A stretch of 64,000 bases of DNA from positions 1 to 64,000 of the forward strand of contig NZ_JBLOBF010000005.1 in assembly GCF_047785965.1 (NCBI RefSeq), given 5' to 3'. This DNA is from Caldisericum exile_A (GTDB taxonomy: Bacteria; Caldisericota; Caldisericia; Caldisericales; Caldisericaceae). Every line of letters starts with the position of its first letter. Within the stretch, counting starts at the first letter, position 1. The position numbers and the translations under genes were made by a program. Positions 51,026 to 59,156 of this stretch are shown one piece after another. Under the pieces are notes generated by a model. It was not told where the DNA came from. It saw only the letters and a program-made list of their open reading frames with translations, and ran no database searches.

Positions 51026-53089
51026 CTAAATGTCTATTTTCAAATCCACGTTAATCTTAGCAGGTTTTTTATTATTTTCAAGCTCTCCCCTTTTTGCCTT
51101 CTCTTTTAGCTCTTCATCGCATAGAGGACAAAATTCATGCTCTCCTGCTATATATCCATGCTTTGGGCAAATTGAGAATGAGGGAGTAATGGTAATATAT
51201 GGGATTTCGAAGTTTTCTAATATCTTTTTCACAAATATCTTAGCGGAATTAGGATTGTAAAGTCTTTCTCCTAAGAAGAAGTGTACAACAGTCCCACCGG
51301 TATATAACCTTTGAACCGGCTCCTGAAGCTCAGCAAGTTCAAATGGGTCATCTGTATAGTCTACAGGGAGTTGTGTTGAGTTAGTATAGTAAGGGTTTTC
51401 TTCTGTCCCCGCAGTCACGATATCAGGATAAATTTTTTTGTCCTTCACTGCTAATGAATAAGATGTTGATTCTGATGGTGTTGCTTCGAGATTAAACAGG
51501 TGTCCTGTATCTTCTTGGAACTGCTTTAGTTTTTCTCTTATATGAAGCATTACATCAACTGCAAATTGAATACCTTTTTGCGTTCCCATATGAACTGATC
51601 TGTCAAAAAGCATTTGTAAGGCTTCGTTCATACCTATAATGCCAATTGTTGAAAAGTGATTATCCCAATAATGTCCTGTTGATTCTTTTATAGATTCAAG
51701 ATAGATTCTTGAATATGGGTAAAGTCCCATTTCGGTAAATTTTTCAACTGCATTTCTTTTCTTTTCAAGTCCTTCTTTTGAGGCTTCAAGTATTTCATCA
51801 AGCATTGCATAGAATTCGTTAATATTGTGATTTGAAAGGTATGCAATACGAGGAAGATTAATTGTGATGACGCCCACAGATCCTGTGAGGGGATTTGCAC
51901 CAAATAGCCCTCCGCCTTTGTTTTTTAGCTCTCTTGTCTCCAAACGAAGCCTGCAGCACATTGACCTTGCATCTTCCGGTCTTAAATCCGAACGGATGTA
52001 ATTTGCAAAGTATGGGGTCCCATACTTTGCTGTTGCAGCCCAAACAGGTTCAAGCACTGGATTATTCCAATCAAAGTCCTTAGAGATATTAATTGTTGGT
52101 ATTGGAAACGTAAAAGGTCTTCCATGCCCATCGCCTTCAATAAATACCTCAAAAAGTGCCTTGTTTATAATATCCATTTCTTTTTGAAACATGCCGTAGG
52201 TATATTCCTTGATTGATCTTCCTCCAATAACAACAGGTTTGTCTTTCAAAAGCGGATGCGGCGTTAAATCAACCGTTATATTGGAAAATGGAGATTGTCC
52301 TCCTGTTCTCATTGTTTGGTTCATGTTATATACAAATTCTTGAATTTGCTGTTTTACCTCTTTGTAGGATAAATTATCAAAGTATACGAAGGGAGCAAGA
52401 AGAGTATCAAAAGATGAAAATGCCACTGCACCTGCCGCTTCGTTTTGGAGTGTAAAAAGGAAATTCATCATTTGTCCTAAAATTGATGAAAAGTGTTTGG
52501 CAGGGGTAGAATAAGGTTTTCCCGGAACACCGCCAAAACCACGTTTAATAAGGTCTTCAAGGTCCCAGCCGACACAATAGGCAGTTAGTGAGGAGAGATT
52601 ATGAATATGTACAAAGCCATCTCTATGGTAATCTGCAATCTTCTTGGGATAGACCTTTTCAAGCCAATAAATCTCTTCTGCTTTTCCTGTAATATATGCC
52701 TTTAATCCCTGTATTGAGTAGTCAATGTTCGCATTTTCATGCACTTCCCAGGTTTCTTCTCCTATGTATTGGTCAAAGAGTTCAGGTATGTTAAGATGTT
52801 TTCTTAATTCTCTAAGTTCTCTTCGCTTCTCTCTGTAGATGATAAATGCCTTTGCAGTTTGAAAGAATCCTTTTCGCATTAATACTTCTTCGATTTTGTT
52901 TTGAATGACTTCAATGTTTAATGGTTCTTCTTCGTCAATAAGTTCATTTACAACAATGTTTGTTAGGTAGTTAGCTGTTTCTACCCCAAATTCATGTGTT
53001 GCAATTCCTGCTTTTTCAATTGCTTTAGTTATCTTCTCTTTTTCAAAAGGCACAATTCTTCCATCTCTTTTTTGGACAAATTTTATCAT
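51026..53089 (-). CDS. nrdD: Anaerobic ribonucleoside-triphosphate reductase catalytic chain lacking the glycyl-radical segment
   Basis: Start at ATG 53089 with AGGAG; 687 residues. An ATP-cone (1-90: KFVQKRDGRIVPFEKEKITKAI) is followed by the reductase barrel with SMCCRLRL (Cys378/379), GGGLFGANPLTGSVGVITINLPR, and a C-terminal metal site: CPKHGY (Cys641) and CPLC (Cys654, Cys657). In intact NrdD the radical-glycine loop follows this site. Here the chain ends 30 residues later with a Lys/Glu-rich tail and no RxxGY motif in any frame before thyX. The missing segment is encoded at 47856-48053. No nrdG activase gene is in the window. Confidence 0.9.
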   Translation of the reverse strand: MIKFVQKRDGRIVPFEKEKITKAIEKAGIATHEFGVETANYLTNIVVNELIDEEEPLNIEVIQNKIEEVLMRKGFFQTAKAFIIYREKRRELRELRKHLNIPELFDQYIGEETWEVHENANIDYSIQGLKAYITGKAEEIYWLEKVYPKKIADYHRDGFVHIHNLSSLTAYCVGWDLEDLIKRGFGGVPGKPYSTPAKHFSSILGQMMNFLFTLQNEAAGAVAFSSFDTLLAPFVYFDNLSYKEVKQQIQEFVYNMNQTMRTGGQSPFSNITVDLTPHPLLKDKPVVIGGRSIKEYTYGMFQKEMDIINKALFEVFIEGDGHGRPFTFPIPTINISKDFDWNNPVLEPVWAATAKYGTPYFANYIRSDLRPEDARSMCCRLRLETRELKNKGGGLFGANPLTGSVGVITINLPRIAYLSNHNINEFYAMLDEILEASKEGLEKKRNAVEKFTEMGLYPYSRIYLESIKESTGHYWDNHFSTIGIIGMNEALQMLFDRSVHMGTQKGIQFAVDVMLHIREKLKQFQEDTGHLFNLEATPSESTSYSLAVKDKKIYPDIVTAGTEENPYYTNSTQLPVDYTDDPFELAELQEPVQRLYTGGTVVHFFLGERLYNPNSAKIFVKKILENFEIPYITITPSFSICPKHGYIAGEHEFCPLCDEELKEKAKRGELENNKKPAKINVDLKIDI

Positions 53090-53277
53090 TTCTATCACTC
53101 CTTTATATGCATAGGATAAGAGAAATTGGTCTAAAATCAAATACTCTATAAAAATAATCTTTAAAAACTTAAGTTTAACAAAGTTTCTTTTTAAAAAATT
53201 GTAAAGCTTCGGGGCGCTTTAAAACGTCAAATTTTTCGAAAAAAGTACCAAAAATATAAAATTACCCTAAAAACCTC

Positions 53278-53305
53278 TTGACATAAAGTAAAATTCGTAT
53301 ATATT
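53278..53305 (+). promoter_or_regulatory. Strong sigma-A promoter of the HU gene
   Basis: TTGACA at 53278-53283, 16-bp spacer, TATATT at 53300-53305; predicted start near 53312. Confidence 0.8.
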
Positions 53306-53314
53306 AGAATTAAG

Positions 53315-53359
53315 CAAGTATTTATGCGGTGTTATTGAAAGATACTGCATAAATACTTG
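53315..53359 (+). other. 5'-terminal stem-loop of the HU mRNA
   Basis: CAAGTATTTATGC (53315-53327) pairs perfectly with GCATAAATACTTG (53347-53359); G-U, G-C and U-A pairs extend the stem inward. It begins about 3 nt from the predicted transcription start and ends about 18 nt before the ribosome site. It may stabilise the message or serve as an autoregulatory site. Confidence 0.75.
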
Positions 53360-53393
53360 AAAATAGCGTTATTAAGAAAGGAGGTGAAAATTG

Positions 53394-53669
53394 ATGAACA
53401 AGCCAGAACTCATTACAGCAATTGCTGAGAAGACCGGAATGAAGAAGAAAGACGTCGAAGCAATGCTCGATGCATTTATCGATGTCGTGAAGGAGACTCT
53501 CAAGAAAGGTGACAAAGTAGCACTTATTGGCTTTGGAACCTGGGCAACAAGAGAGAGAGCAAAGAGGAACGGTGTTAATCCCAGAACCGGAAAGAAGATC
53601 TCAATTCCAGCAAAGGTAGTTCCTTACTTCAAGGTCGGTAAAGAATTGAAGGACGCAGTTTCTAAGTAG
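53394..53669 (+). CDS. hup: HU-family DNA-binding protein
   Basis: Ninety-one residues: MNKPELITAIAEKTGMKKKDVEAMLDAF, GFGTWATRERAKRNGVNPRTGKKISIPAKVVPYFKVGKELKDAV. This is a complete HU with the arm motif around RNPxTG-like VNPRTGKKI. It bends and packages DNA. ATG 53394 is preferred to TTG 53391 because of spacing from AAGGAGGTG. The gene stands alone with a strong promoter and terminator, and its codons include more C-ending forms than its neighbours, consistent with high expression. Confidence 0.95.
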   Translation: MNKPELITAIAEKTGMKKKDVEAMLDAFIDVVKETLKKGDKVALIGFGTWATRERAKRNGVNPRTGKKISIPAKVVPYFKVGKELKDAVSK

Positions 53670-53696
53670 TTTCCTAAGCCTTATCTTTCATTGTGG

Positions 53697-53719
53697 GGGG
53701 GGTGATGCCCCCCTTTTAT
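53697..53719 (+). terminator. Terminator of the HU gene
   Basis: GGGGGG (53697-53702), TGATG, CCCCCC (53708-53713), then TTTTATATTTT. Confidence 0.88.
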
Positions 53720-53775
53720 ATTTTAGAGCTTTTTAAAAATGAATCAATAAATTTCTCAAAGTAAAAAATTATCTC

Positions 53776-53802
53776 TTGACTTTAAAGTTTTTTTCATATA
53801 AT
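53776..53802 (+). promoter_or_regulatory. Promoter of the branched-chain amino-acid transporter operon
   Basis: TTGACT at 53776-53781 and TATAAT at 53797-53802; the 15-bp spacer is slightly short. Confidence 0.6.
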
Positions 53803-53851
53803 TCTTTCAATAAATTTATAAGGGGTAAAAAAACTTAAGAGGAGGCGAAGG

Positions 53852-54988
53852 ATGAGTAAAAAGGCATTAGTTGTGCTACTACTCATTGTAGCACTTGTAA
53901 GTACAACATTCACGGGGTGTAAAACGGCCCAAGGTCCAAGCGTCAAGATTGGAGGTATTGGTCCTGTAACAGGAGAAGCATCTACTTTTGGTGTATCAAC
54001 AAGAAATGGCTATGAAATGATGATTGAGGAGTGGAACGCAAAAGGTGGAGTTCTTGGTAATAAAGTTGAACTTGTATTTGCAGATGACAAAGGAGACCCA
54101 ACAGAAGGCGCAACAGCAGCACAGAAACTCATTAATGAGGACAAGGTTGTTGCAATTGCAGGTACAGTTATGATTAAGGTTTCTCTTGCAATTGCTCCTA
54201 TTTGCCAAAACGCAGGAATTCCAATGGTTTCACCCACTTCAACTAACCCAAAGGTTACACAAGTTGGTGATTATATCTTCAGGGCCTGCTTCATTGATCC
54301 ATTCCAGGGTACTGTTGGTGCAGTGTTTGCATACAATAACCTTAAAGCAAGAAAAGCAGGTGTTCTTTTTGACAACAGTAAAGACTATACAAAAGGACTT
54401 GCAGAATTCTTTAGGGATAAGTTTACTTCACTTGGTGGACAGATTGTTGCATTTGAAGGACATCCAGCAGGTACAACAGACTTTACTCCGTTCTTAACAA
54501 AAATTCTTGCAGGATCTCCTGATGTAATTTATTGCTCTGATTACTACAACGATGATGGTCTTATGGCAAAGCAAGCAAGACAACTTGGATACAAAGGACC
54601 ATTCCTTGGTGGCGATGGTTGGGATTCACCAGACTTAGTTAAAATTGGTGGAGATGCAGTTAATAACTCTTATTTTACAAACCACTTCTCCAAGGATGAT
54701 CAAAGACCTGAAGTTCAAGAGTTTGTCAAGAAATATACCGCAAAATATGGTGAAGCACCTGATGCGCTTGCAGCTCTTGGATATGATGCAATGGGACTTA
54801 TCCTTCAGGCAATTCAGAATGCAGGTTCAACTGATGGTGCAAAAATAAGAGACGCTTTGAAAAACATCGAATATCATGGAGTTTCGGGTTTGATTAAGTT
54901 TGATGAAAACAGGAACCCTGTTAAGCCTGCAGTTATTATTAAGATAGAAAACGGTAAACAGGTATATGTAACAACAGTTAACCCATAG
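53852..54988 (+). CDS. livK: Branched-chain amino-acid ABC transporter binding lipoprotein
   Basis: This 378-residue precursor has a lipobox at TFTGC (about residue 22), then the Leu/Ile/Val-binding fold: VKIGGIGPVTGEASTFGVSTRNGYEMMIEEWNAKGGVLG, DDKGDPTEGATAAQKLI, SPTSTNPKVT and VIYCSDYYNDDGLMAKQARQLG. It captures branched-chain or related amino acids outside the membrane. It opens a five-gene liv operon; a terminator-like hairpin separates it from livH. GAGGCGAAGG precedes the ATG. Confidence 0.9.
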   Translation: MSKKALVVLLLIVALVSTTFTGCKTAQGPSVKIGGIGPVTGEASTFGVSTRNGYEMMIEEWNAKGGVLGNKVELVFADDKGDPTEGATAAQKLINEDKVVAIAGTVMIKVSLAIAPICQNAGIPMVSPTSTNPKVTQVGDYIFRACFIDPFQGTVGAVFAYNNLKARKAGVLFDNSKDYTKGLAEFFRDKFTSLGGQIVAFEGHPAGTTDFTPFLTKILAGSPDVIYCSDYYNDDGLMAKQARQLGYKGPFLGGDGWDSPDLVKIGGDAVNNSYFTNHFSKDDQRPEVQEFVKKYTAKYGEAPDALAALGYDAMGLILQAIQNAGSTDGAKIRDALKNIEYHGVSGLIKFDENRNPVKPAVIIKIENGKQVYVTTVNP

Positions 54989-54998
54989 TTTATCTTGA

Positions 54999-55028
54999 GG
55001 CAGGGGAGTATCTTCCCCTGCCATTTTT
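54999..55028 (+). terminator. Intercistronic terminator-like hairpin between livK and livH
   Basis: GGCAGGGGA (54999-55007), GTATCT, TCCCCTGCC (55014-55022), then ATTTTTG. It is the same arrangement as in the TRAP operon (36034-36057). Confidence 0.8.
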
Positions 55029-55043
55029 GAAAGAAGGTGAAAA

Positions 55044-55952
55044 ATGAGCGGGATATTTAATCTTCAACAGTTAATAAATGGTATTCAACTTGGAAGTGTC
55101 TATGCATTGATTGCTATTGGTTACACTCTTGTCTACGGTATTATCAAGTTGGTTAACTTTGCGCATGGCGATTACTATATGCTTGGTGCATATGCCGCAT
55201 ATTTTGCAATTAATTTTTTAATTGCTGAGCGTCTTGGACAAACATCTTTAATAGTAATTGCCCTTCTTGTAAGTATGACAATAGGAGCCTTAGCCGCATT
55301 TCTTGCAAATAGAATTGCATATAGAAAATTAAGATATAAACCAAGGCTTTCAGCACTTATCACAGCCATAGGTGTTTCGATGTTTATAGAGTATTTTACT
55401 TCAGCAATTCCTGCAATTGGACCTTCATATAGACCGTTTCCTCAATTTATTTCCATTAAAGATTTTAATATAGGAACAGTGCATTTTACGAATTATCAGA
55501 TAATTAATGTTTCGATTGCAATTGTTTTGATGTTGATATTAACTTACATCATATTTTATACAAGGCTTGGTATGGCGATGAGGGCTTCTTCACAAGATAA
55601 AGATGCATTAAGGTTAATGGGAATTGATCTTGAAAAAATAATAGATCTTACCTTTATTATTGGTGGTGCTCTTGCAGGTGCTGCTGGTCTTCTTTCTGGA
55701 CTTACTTATCCAAGGATTCTTCCATATATGGGCATTGTCCCTGGATTAAAGGCTTTTATTGCTGCAGTTTTAGGTGGTATAGGAAACATTGTCGGTGCTA
55801 TGATTGGGGCGTTTATACTTGGTATTGCTGAGGTTTTAGGTTATGCGATTAACTCAATTATTGGGGAAGGGATTGCTTATGCAATCTTAATTGTTGTTCT
55901 CATATTCCTTCCTCAAGGACTATTTGGAAAGAAGACAGGAGAAAAGGTGTAA
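55044..55952 (+). CDS. livH: Branched-chain amino-acid ABC transporter permease LivH
   Basis: A polytopic protein of 302 residues with the LivH openings LINGIQLGSVYALIAIGYTLVYGIIKLVNFAHGDYYMLGAYAAY, LRLMGIDLEKIIDLTFIIGGALAGAAGLLSG and GLKAFIAAVLGGIGNIVGAMIGAFILG. It forms the channel with LivM. AAGGTG lies before the ATG. livM begins 1 bp after its stop. Confidence 0.92.
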   Translation: MSGIFNLQQLINGIQLGSVYALIAIGYTLVYGIIKLVNFAHGDYYMLGAYAAYFAINFLIAERLGQTSLIVIALLVSMTIGALAAFLANRIAYRKLRYKPRLSALITAIGVSMFIEYFTSAIPAIGPSYRPFPQFISIKDFNIGTVHFTNYQIINVSIAIVLMLILTYIIFYTRLGMAMRASSQDKDALRLMGIDLEKIIDLTFIIGGALAGAAGLLSGLTYPRILPYMGIVPGLKAFIAAVLGGIGNIVGAMIGAFILGIAEVLGYAINSIIGEGIAYAILIVVLIFLPQGLFGKKTGEKV

Positions 55953-55953
55953 T

Positions 55954-56994
55954 ATGAAACTGCTAACTAAGAATAGATTACTTTTTATTTATAGTCTTAT
56001 TATTTTTGTAGTAATTCAGGTTCTTTATTCTCTGGGTGTATTAAATAACTACTATATGCAAATAATAGATATTGCCCTTATTAATATTATTCTTGCAACA
56101 AGCCTAAACATCATTAATGGTTTTACGGGACAATTTTCTTTGGGGCATGGTGGATTTATGGCCGTTGGTGCATACACGGCAGGTGTTCTTACAACCTTGA
56201 TATTTAAGGTATCACAGATGCAAACGCTTCCTAAGTTTGCATTATTCTTTGTTGCAATTATTCTTGGAGGCATCCTTGCTGCTGTTATTGGAATACTTCT
56301 TGGAATTCCAAGTTTGAGGCTTAGAGGCGATTATCTTGCTATTGTCACCCTTGCCTTTCAAGAAATTGTAAGAGTTAGTATAAACGCTATTGACTACGTG
56401 GGGGGACCAAGAGGTCTTTTGGGAATTCCGAGACTTTCAACATTTCCTGTGATCTTCTTTACTGCTTTAATATCAATTTTTGTTTTGAAAAATGTTGTCT
56501 ATTCAACAATAGGAAGAGCAATGAAGTCAATTAGAGAGGATGAAGTTGCATCTGAACTTGTTGGTGTTAATACAACAAAATACAAGGTAATGGCGTTTTC
56601 AATTGGTGCGTTTTTTGCAGGTGTTGCAGGTGCGTTGCTTGTACATGTTTTACAACTTGCACACCCAACTATGTTTGGTTTTACAAGTCCTAGTATTGCA
56701 GGACCATTGAGCATTCTCGTTATGGTTTATATTGGAGGTGCAGGAAGTCTAAGTGGATCAATTATTGCGGCAGTTGTTCTTACTGTGCTTTCTGAATTGT
56801 TGAGACTTGGAATAGATGCATTGAATGGGCTTCATATTTTACCATTCACAGTCGGACCTGAATGGAGAATGGTCTTGTATGCCGTACTTCTTATTGTTGT
56901 AATGCTTTATAGAACTGAGGGTATTATGGGACAAAAAGAATTTGGAGTACTTGTACCAGAAGAGGAGGAAAAAAATGCAACGGGTGGTTCTTAA
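55954..56994 (+). CDS. livM: Branched-chain amino-acid ABC transporter permease LivM
   Basis: The 346-residue permease uses the ATG directly after the livH stop. Hallmarks are NIINGFTGQFSLGHGGFMAVGAYTAG, IPSLRLRGDYLAIVTLAFQEIVRV, IREDEVASELVGVNTTKYKVMAFSIGAFFAGVAGAL and GGAGSLSGSIIAAVVLTVLSE. It overlaps the livG start by 20 bp. Confidence 0.92.
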   Translation: MKLLTKNRLLFIYSLIIFVVIQVLYSLGVLNNYYMQIIDIALINIILATSLNIINGFTGQFSLGHGGFMAVGAYTAGVLTTLIFKVSQMQTLPKFALFFVAIILGGILAAVIGILLGIPSLRLRGDYLAIVTLAFQEIVRVSINAIDYVGGPRGLLGIPRLSTFPVIFFTALISIFVLKNVVYSTIGRAMKSIREDEVASELVGVNTTKYKVMAFSIGAFFAGVAGALLVHVLQLAHPTMFGFTSPSIAGPLSILVMVYIGGAGSLSGSIIAAVVLTVLSELLRLGIDALNGLHILPFTVGPEWRMVLYAVLLIVVMLYRTEGIMGQKEFGVLVPEEEEKNATGGS

Positions 56995-57757
56995 ACTTGA
57001 TTCTATAACTCACTATTTTGGTGGTCTTCGTGCTGTGCATAACTTTAATTTGGAGCTTCCTGAGGGTGCACTGTGGGGGTTAATTGGACCAAACGGAGCG
57101 GGTAAGACAACAATTTTTAACCTAATCACTGGTGTTTATATTCCTACAGAGGGAAAAATATATTTTTATGATAGAGATATTACCAAATACAAACCACACG
57201 AAATTGTAAGCATTGGTATAGCAAGAACATTCCAAAATTTAAGAATTTTTGGAAATCTTACAGTTCTTGATAATATCCGTATTGCAGGACACTATAGGTT
57301 AAGATATGGACTTGTAGATTCAATAATTCGTACACCTTCATATTACAGAGAGGAAAAGTCAATAACAGAGGAAAGCCTTGAACTTCTTGAACTCTTCAAG
57401 CTTAAGGATAAGGCATATTTGCAAGCAAAAGCACTTCCCTATGGTGAATTGAGAAGACTTGAGATTGCAAGAGCCCTTGCAACTCATCCTAAACTTCTTC
57501 TCCTTGATGAACCTGCTGCAGGAATGAACCCAAAAGAAGTTTCTGAACTTATGGAAATGATTCTATGGATTAGAAACAAATTTAAGGTTACTATATATCT
57601 TATTGAACACCACATGCAGGTTGTAATGGGTATTTGTGAGAGGATAAAAGTGATGGATTTTGGTGAAACAATTGCTGAAGGAACACCCACAGAGATTCAA
57701 AACAATCCTCGTGTAATTGAAGCATATCTTGGGAGGAGAGCAAATGTTAAAGGTTAA
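56975..57757 (+). CDS. livG: Branched-chain amino-acid ABC transporter ATPase LivG
   Basis: This ATPase (260 residues from ATG 56975, which follows GAGGAGG) has Walker A GPNGAGKTT, the LivG signature variant LPYGELRRLEIARALA, Walker B LLLLDEPAAGMN and the family ending EGTPTEIQNNPRVIEAYLG. The signature reads LPYG where LSYG is usual, a mild difference. It pairs with LivF. Confidence 0.92.
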   Translation: MQRVVLKLDSITHYFGGLRAVHNFNLELPEGALWGLIGPNGAGKTTIFNLITGVYIPTEGKIYFYDRDITKYKPHEIVSIGIARTFQNLRIFGNLTVLDNIRIAGHYRLRYGLVDSIIRTPSYYREEKSITEESLELLELFKLKDKAYLQAKALPYGELRRLEIARALATHPKLLLLDEPAAGMNPKEVSELMEMILWIRNKFKVTIYLIEHHMQVVMGICERIKVMDFGETIAEGTPTEIQNNPRVIEAYLGRRANVKG

Positions 57758-58448
57758 TAATCTTGAAGTTTACTATGGTGCAATAAAGGCTCTTAAAGGT
57801 ATTAGTTTTGAGGTTATGTCTGGGACAATTGTAACTCTAATTGGTGCAAATGGAGCAGGTAAAACCACAACCTTAAGAACGATCTCAGGACTTGTAAAGC
57901 CAAGATCTGGTACAATATTCTTTAAAGATATTGATATAACAAAAATGGAACCTCACGCAATTGTTCAACTTGGCATAGTGCATGTCCCTGAAGGACGAAG
58001 AGTCTTCCCTGATTTGACTGTAAGAGAAAATCTTGAACTCGCTGCATGGACTTTGAAGGATAAAAACAGATTTAAAGAAAAACTTGAAGATGTTTTTGAA
58101 CTTTTCCCAAGGCTTAAAGAAAGAGAAAAACAACTTGCGGGAACTCTTTCAGGTGGGGAACAACAGATGTTAGCCTTTGGGCGTGCGCTTATGGTAGATG
58201 CAGATCTTGTTATGATGGATGAACCTTCAATGGGGCTTGCACCAGTTCTTGTTGAGGAAATTTTTAACACGATTGTAAAAATTAATAAAGAAGGTAAAAC
58301 AATACTTCTTGTTGAGCAAAATGCAGAAATGGCACTCGAAATAGCTCACTATGCATATGTTCTCGAGGTTGGTAATATCACTTTTGAAGGTCCTGCAAAA
58401 GAGGTAAAAGAAGATCCAAAAGTAAAGGCTGCATATCTTGGCGCATAA
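57744..58448 (+). CDS. livF: Branched-chain amino-acid ABC transporter ATPase LivF
   Basis: A 234-residue ATPase starting at ATG 57744 (GGAGGAG upstream, 14-bp overlap with livG). Walker A is GANGAGKTT, signature LSGGEQQMLAFGRAL, Walker B LVMMDEPSMGLAP, and HVPEGRRVFPDLTVRENLELAA is typical of LivF. It completes the transporter. Confidence 0.93.
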   Translation: MLKVNNLEVYYGAIKALKGISFEVMSGTIVTLIGANGAGKTTTLRTISGLVKPRSGTIFFKDIDITKMEPHAIVQLGIVHVPEGRRVFPDLTVRENLELAAWTLKDKNRFKEKLEDVFELFPRLKEREKQLAGTLSGGEQQMLAFGRALMVDADLVMMDEPSMGLAPVLVEEIFNTIVKINKEGKTILLVEQNAEMALEIAHYAYVLEVGNITFEGPAKEVKEDPKVKAAYLGA

Positions 58449-58467
58449 TAGTTTTTAAATTGAGATT

Positions 58468-58500
58468 ATGGGCACAGATTTAGTGCCCATTTATTATTTT
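58468..58500. terminator. Terminator shared by livF and the convergent YqeY-like gene
   Basis: ATGGGCAC (58468-58475), 7-nt loop, GTGCCCAT (58483-58490), then TTATTATTTT. The minus-strand gene ends within the tail. Confidence 0.75.
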
Positions 58501-58946
58501 AAAATGCTTTCAACAATTTCTTTTATCTTTGCGCCGTCTACAATTCCTTTAAACTTTTCCATTGCAAATTTCATTACCTTTCCAAAATCCTTTTTGTCCT
58601 TTGCGCCAGTTTCATGAATGATTTTTTCAATTTCTGCTTTAATTTCCTCTTCGCTTGGAAGCTTTGGCAAATAACTCTTAAGGATTTCGAGTTCCTTTTC
58701 TTCTTTGGATAGTAAATCTTGTCTTCCAGCCTGTTTATACATTTCGATTGCTTCTTCTCTTTTCTTGATCTCCTTTCTTATAATCTCAATAAGATCGGAC
58801 TCTTCTAATTCATTCTTTACGTTCTTTAATTCAATTTCCTTGTATTTGATTTGAGATCTTAACATATTTAATACACTTGCTTTGATTTCATCCTTTTCTT
58901 TCATTGATTGAATGTAATCCTTCTGAATTTTTTCTAATAATTCCAT
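58494..58946 (-). CDS. yqeY: GatB/YqeY-domain protein
   Basis: The 150-residue helical protein starts LLEKIQKDYIQSMKEKDEIKASVLNMLRSQIKYKEIELK and has AIEMYKQAGRQDLLSKEEKELEILKSYLPK, the conserved core of YqeY, with the tRNA-binding-like C-terminal helices GKVMKFAMEKFKGIVDGAKIKEIV. The family resembles the tail domain of GatB; the cellular role of stand-alone members is unclear. GGAGG precedes the ATG. Confidence 0.88.
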   Translation of the reverse strand: MELLEKIQKDYIQSMKEKDEIKASVLNMLRSQIKYKEIELKNVKNELEESDLIEIIRKEIKKREEAIEMYKQAGRQDLLSKEEKELEILKSYLPKLPSEEEIKAEIEKIIHETGAKDKKDFGKVMKFAMEKFKGIVDGAKIKEIVESILK

Positions 58947-58986
58947 TTTTACCTCCTTACAATCTATTATATTTTATGAAATTCTA

Positions 58987-58995
58987 TGCTATAAT
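58987..58995 (+). promoter_or_regulatory. Extended -10 promoter of the buk-vor operon
   Basis: TGCTATAAT (TATAAT at 58990-58995); predicted start about 59002, very close to the ATG of the leader frame. Confidence 0.55.
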
Positions 58996-59005
58996 ATACT
59001 CAGAT

Positions 59006-59146
59006 ATGGAAAGTTTTTTGTTTTCTATTTCTATATTTAGAAATATCATTTGTCTATTATACGCTCTTTCAATATTTATTATCGTTATAATAGGAAGCAA
59101 ATACTTTACTATAGGGACTCTTAAAGGGTCCCTATATTTATTTTAA
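59006..59146 (+). CDS. 46-residue hydrophobic leader or small membrane protein ahead of buk
   Basis: ATG 59006 begins 10 nt after a -10 element with no ribosome site and runs to TAA 59144-59146, which overlaps buk's ribosome site. The product has 18 branched-chain residues in 46 (with IFIIVII), ending KGSLYLF. Its last codons form the hairpin at 59111-59135. It may be a small membrane protein or a leader peptide linking translation of Ile/Leu codons to expression of the branched-chain oxidation genes. It could also be chance. Confidence 0.4.
   Translation: MESFLFSISIFRNIICLLYALSIFIIVIIGSKYFTIGTLKGSLYLF
59111..59135 (+). promoter_or_regulatory. Attenuator-like hairpin before buk
   Basis: ATAGGGAC (59111-59118) pairs with GTCCCTAT (59128-59135), followed by ATTTATTTT and buk's AAGGAGGG. 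It sits inside the end of the leader frame, so ribosomes reading that frame would melt it. Confidence 0.5.
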
Positions 59147-59156
59147 GGAGGGTTGA

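Noticed and set aside
53090..53277. NrdR boxes upstream of nrdD
   Set aside because: I found no pair resembling the ACACTATATATAGTGT-type consensus; only an AT-rich region and a weak AAAGC/GCTTT hairpin.
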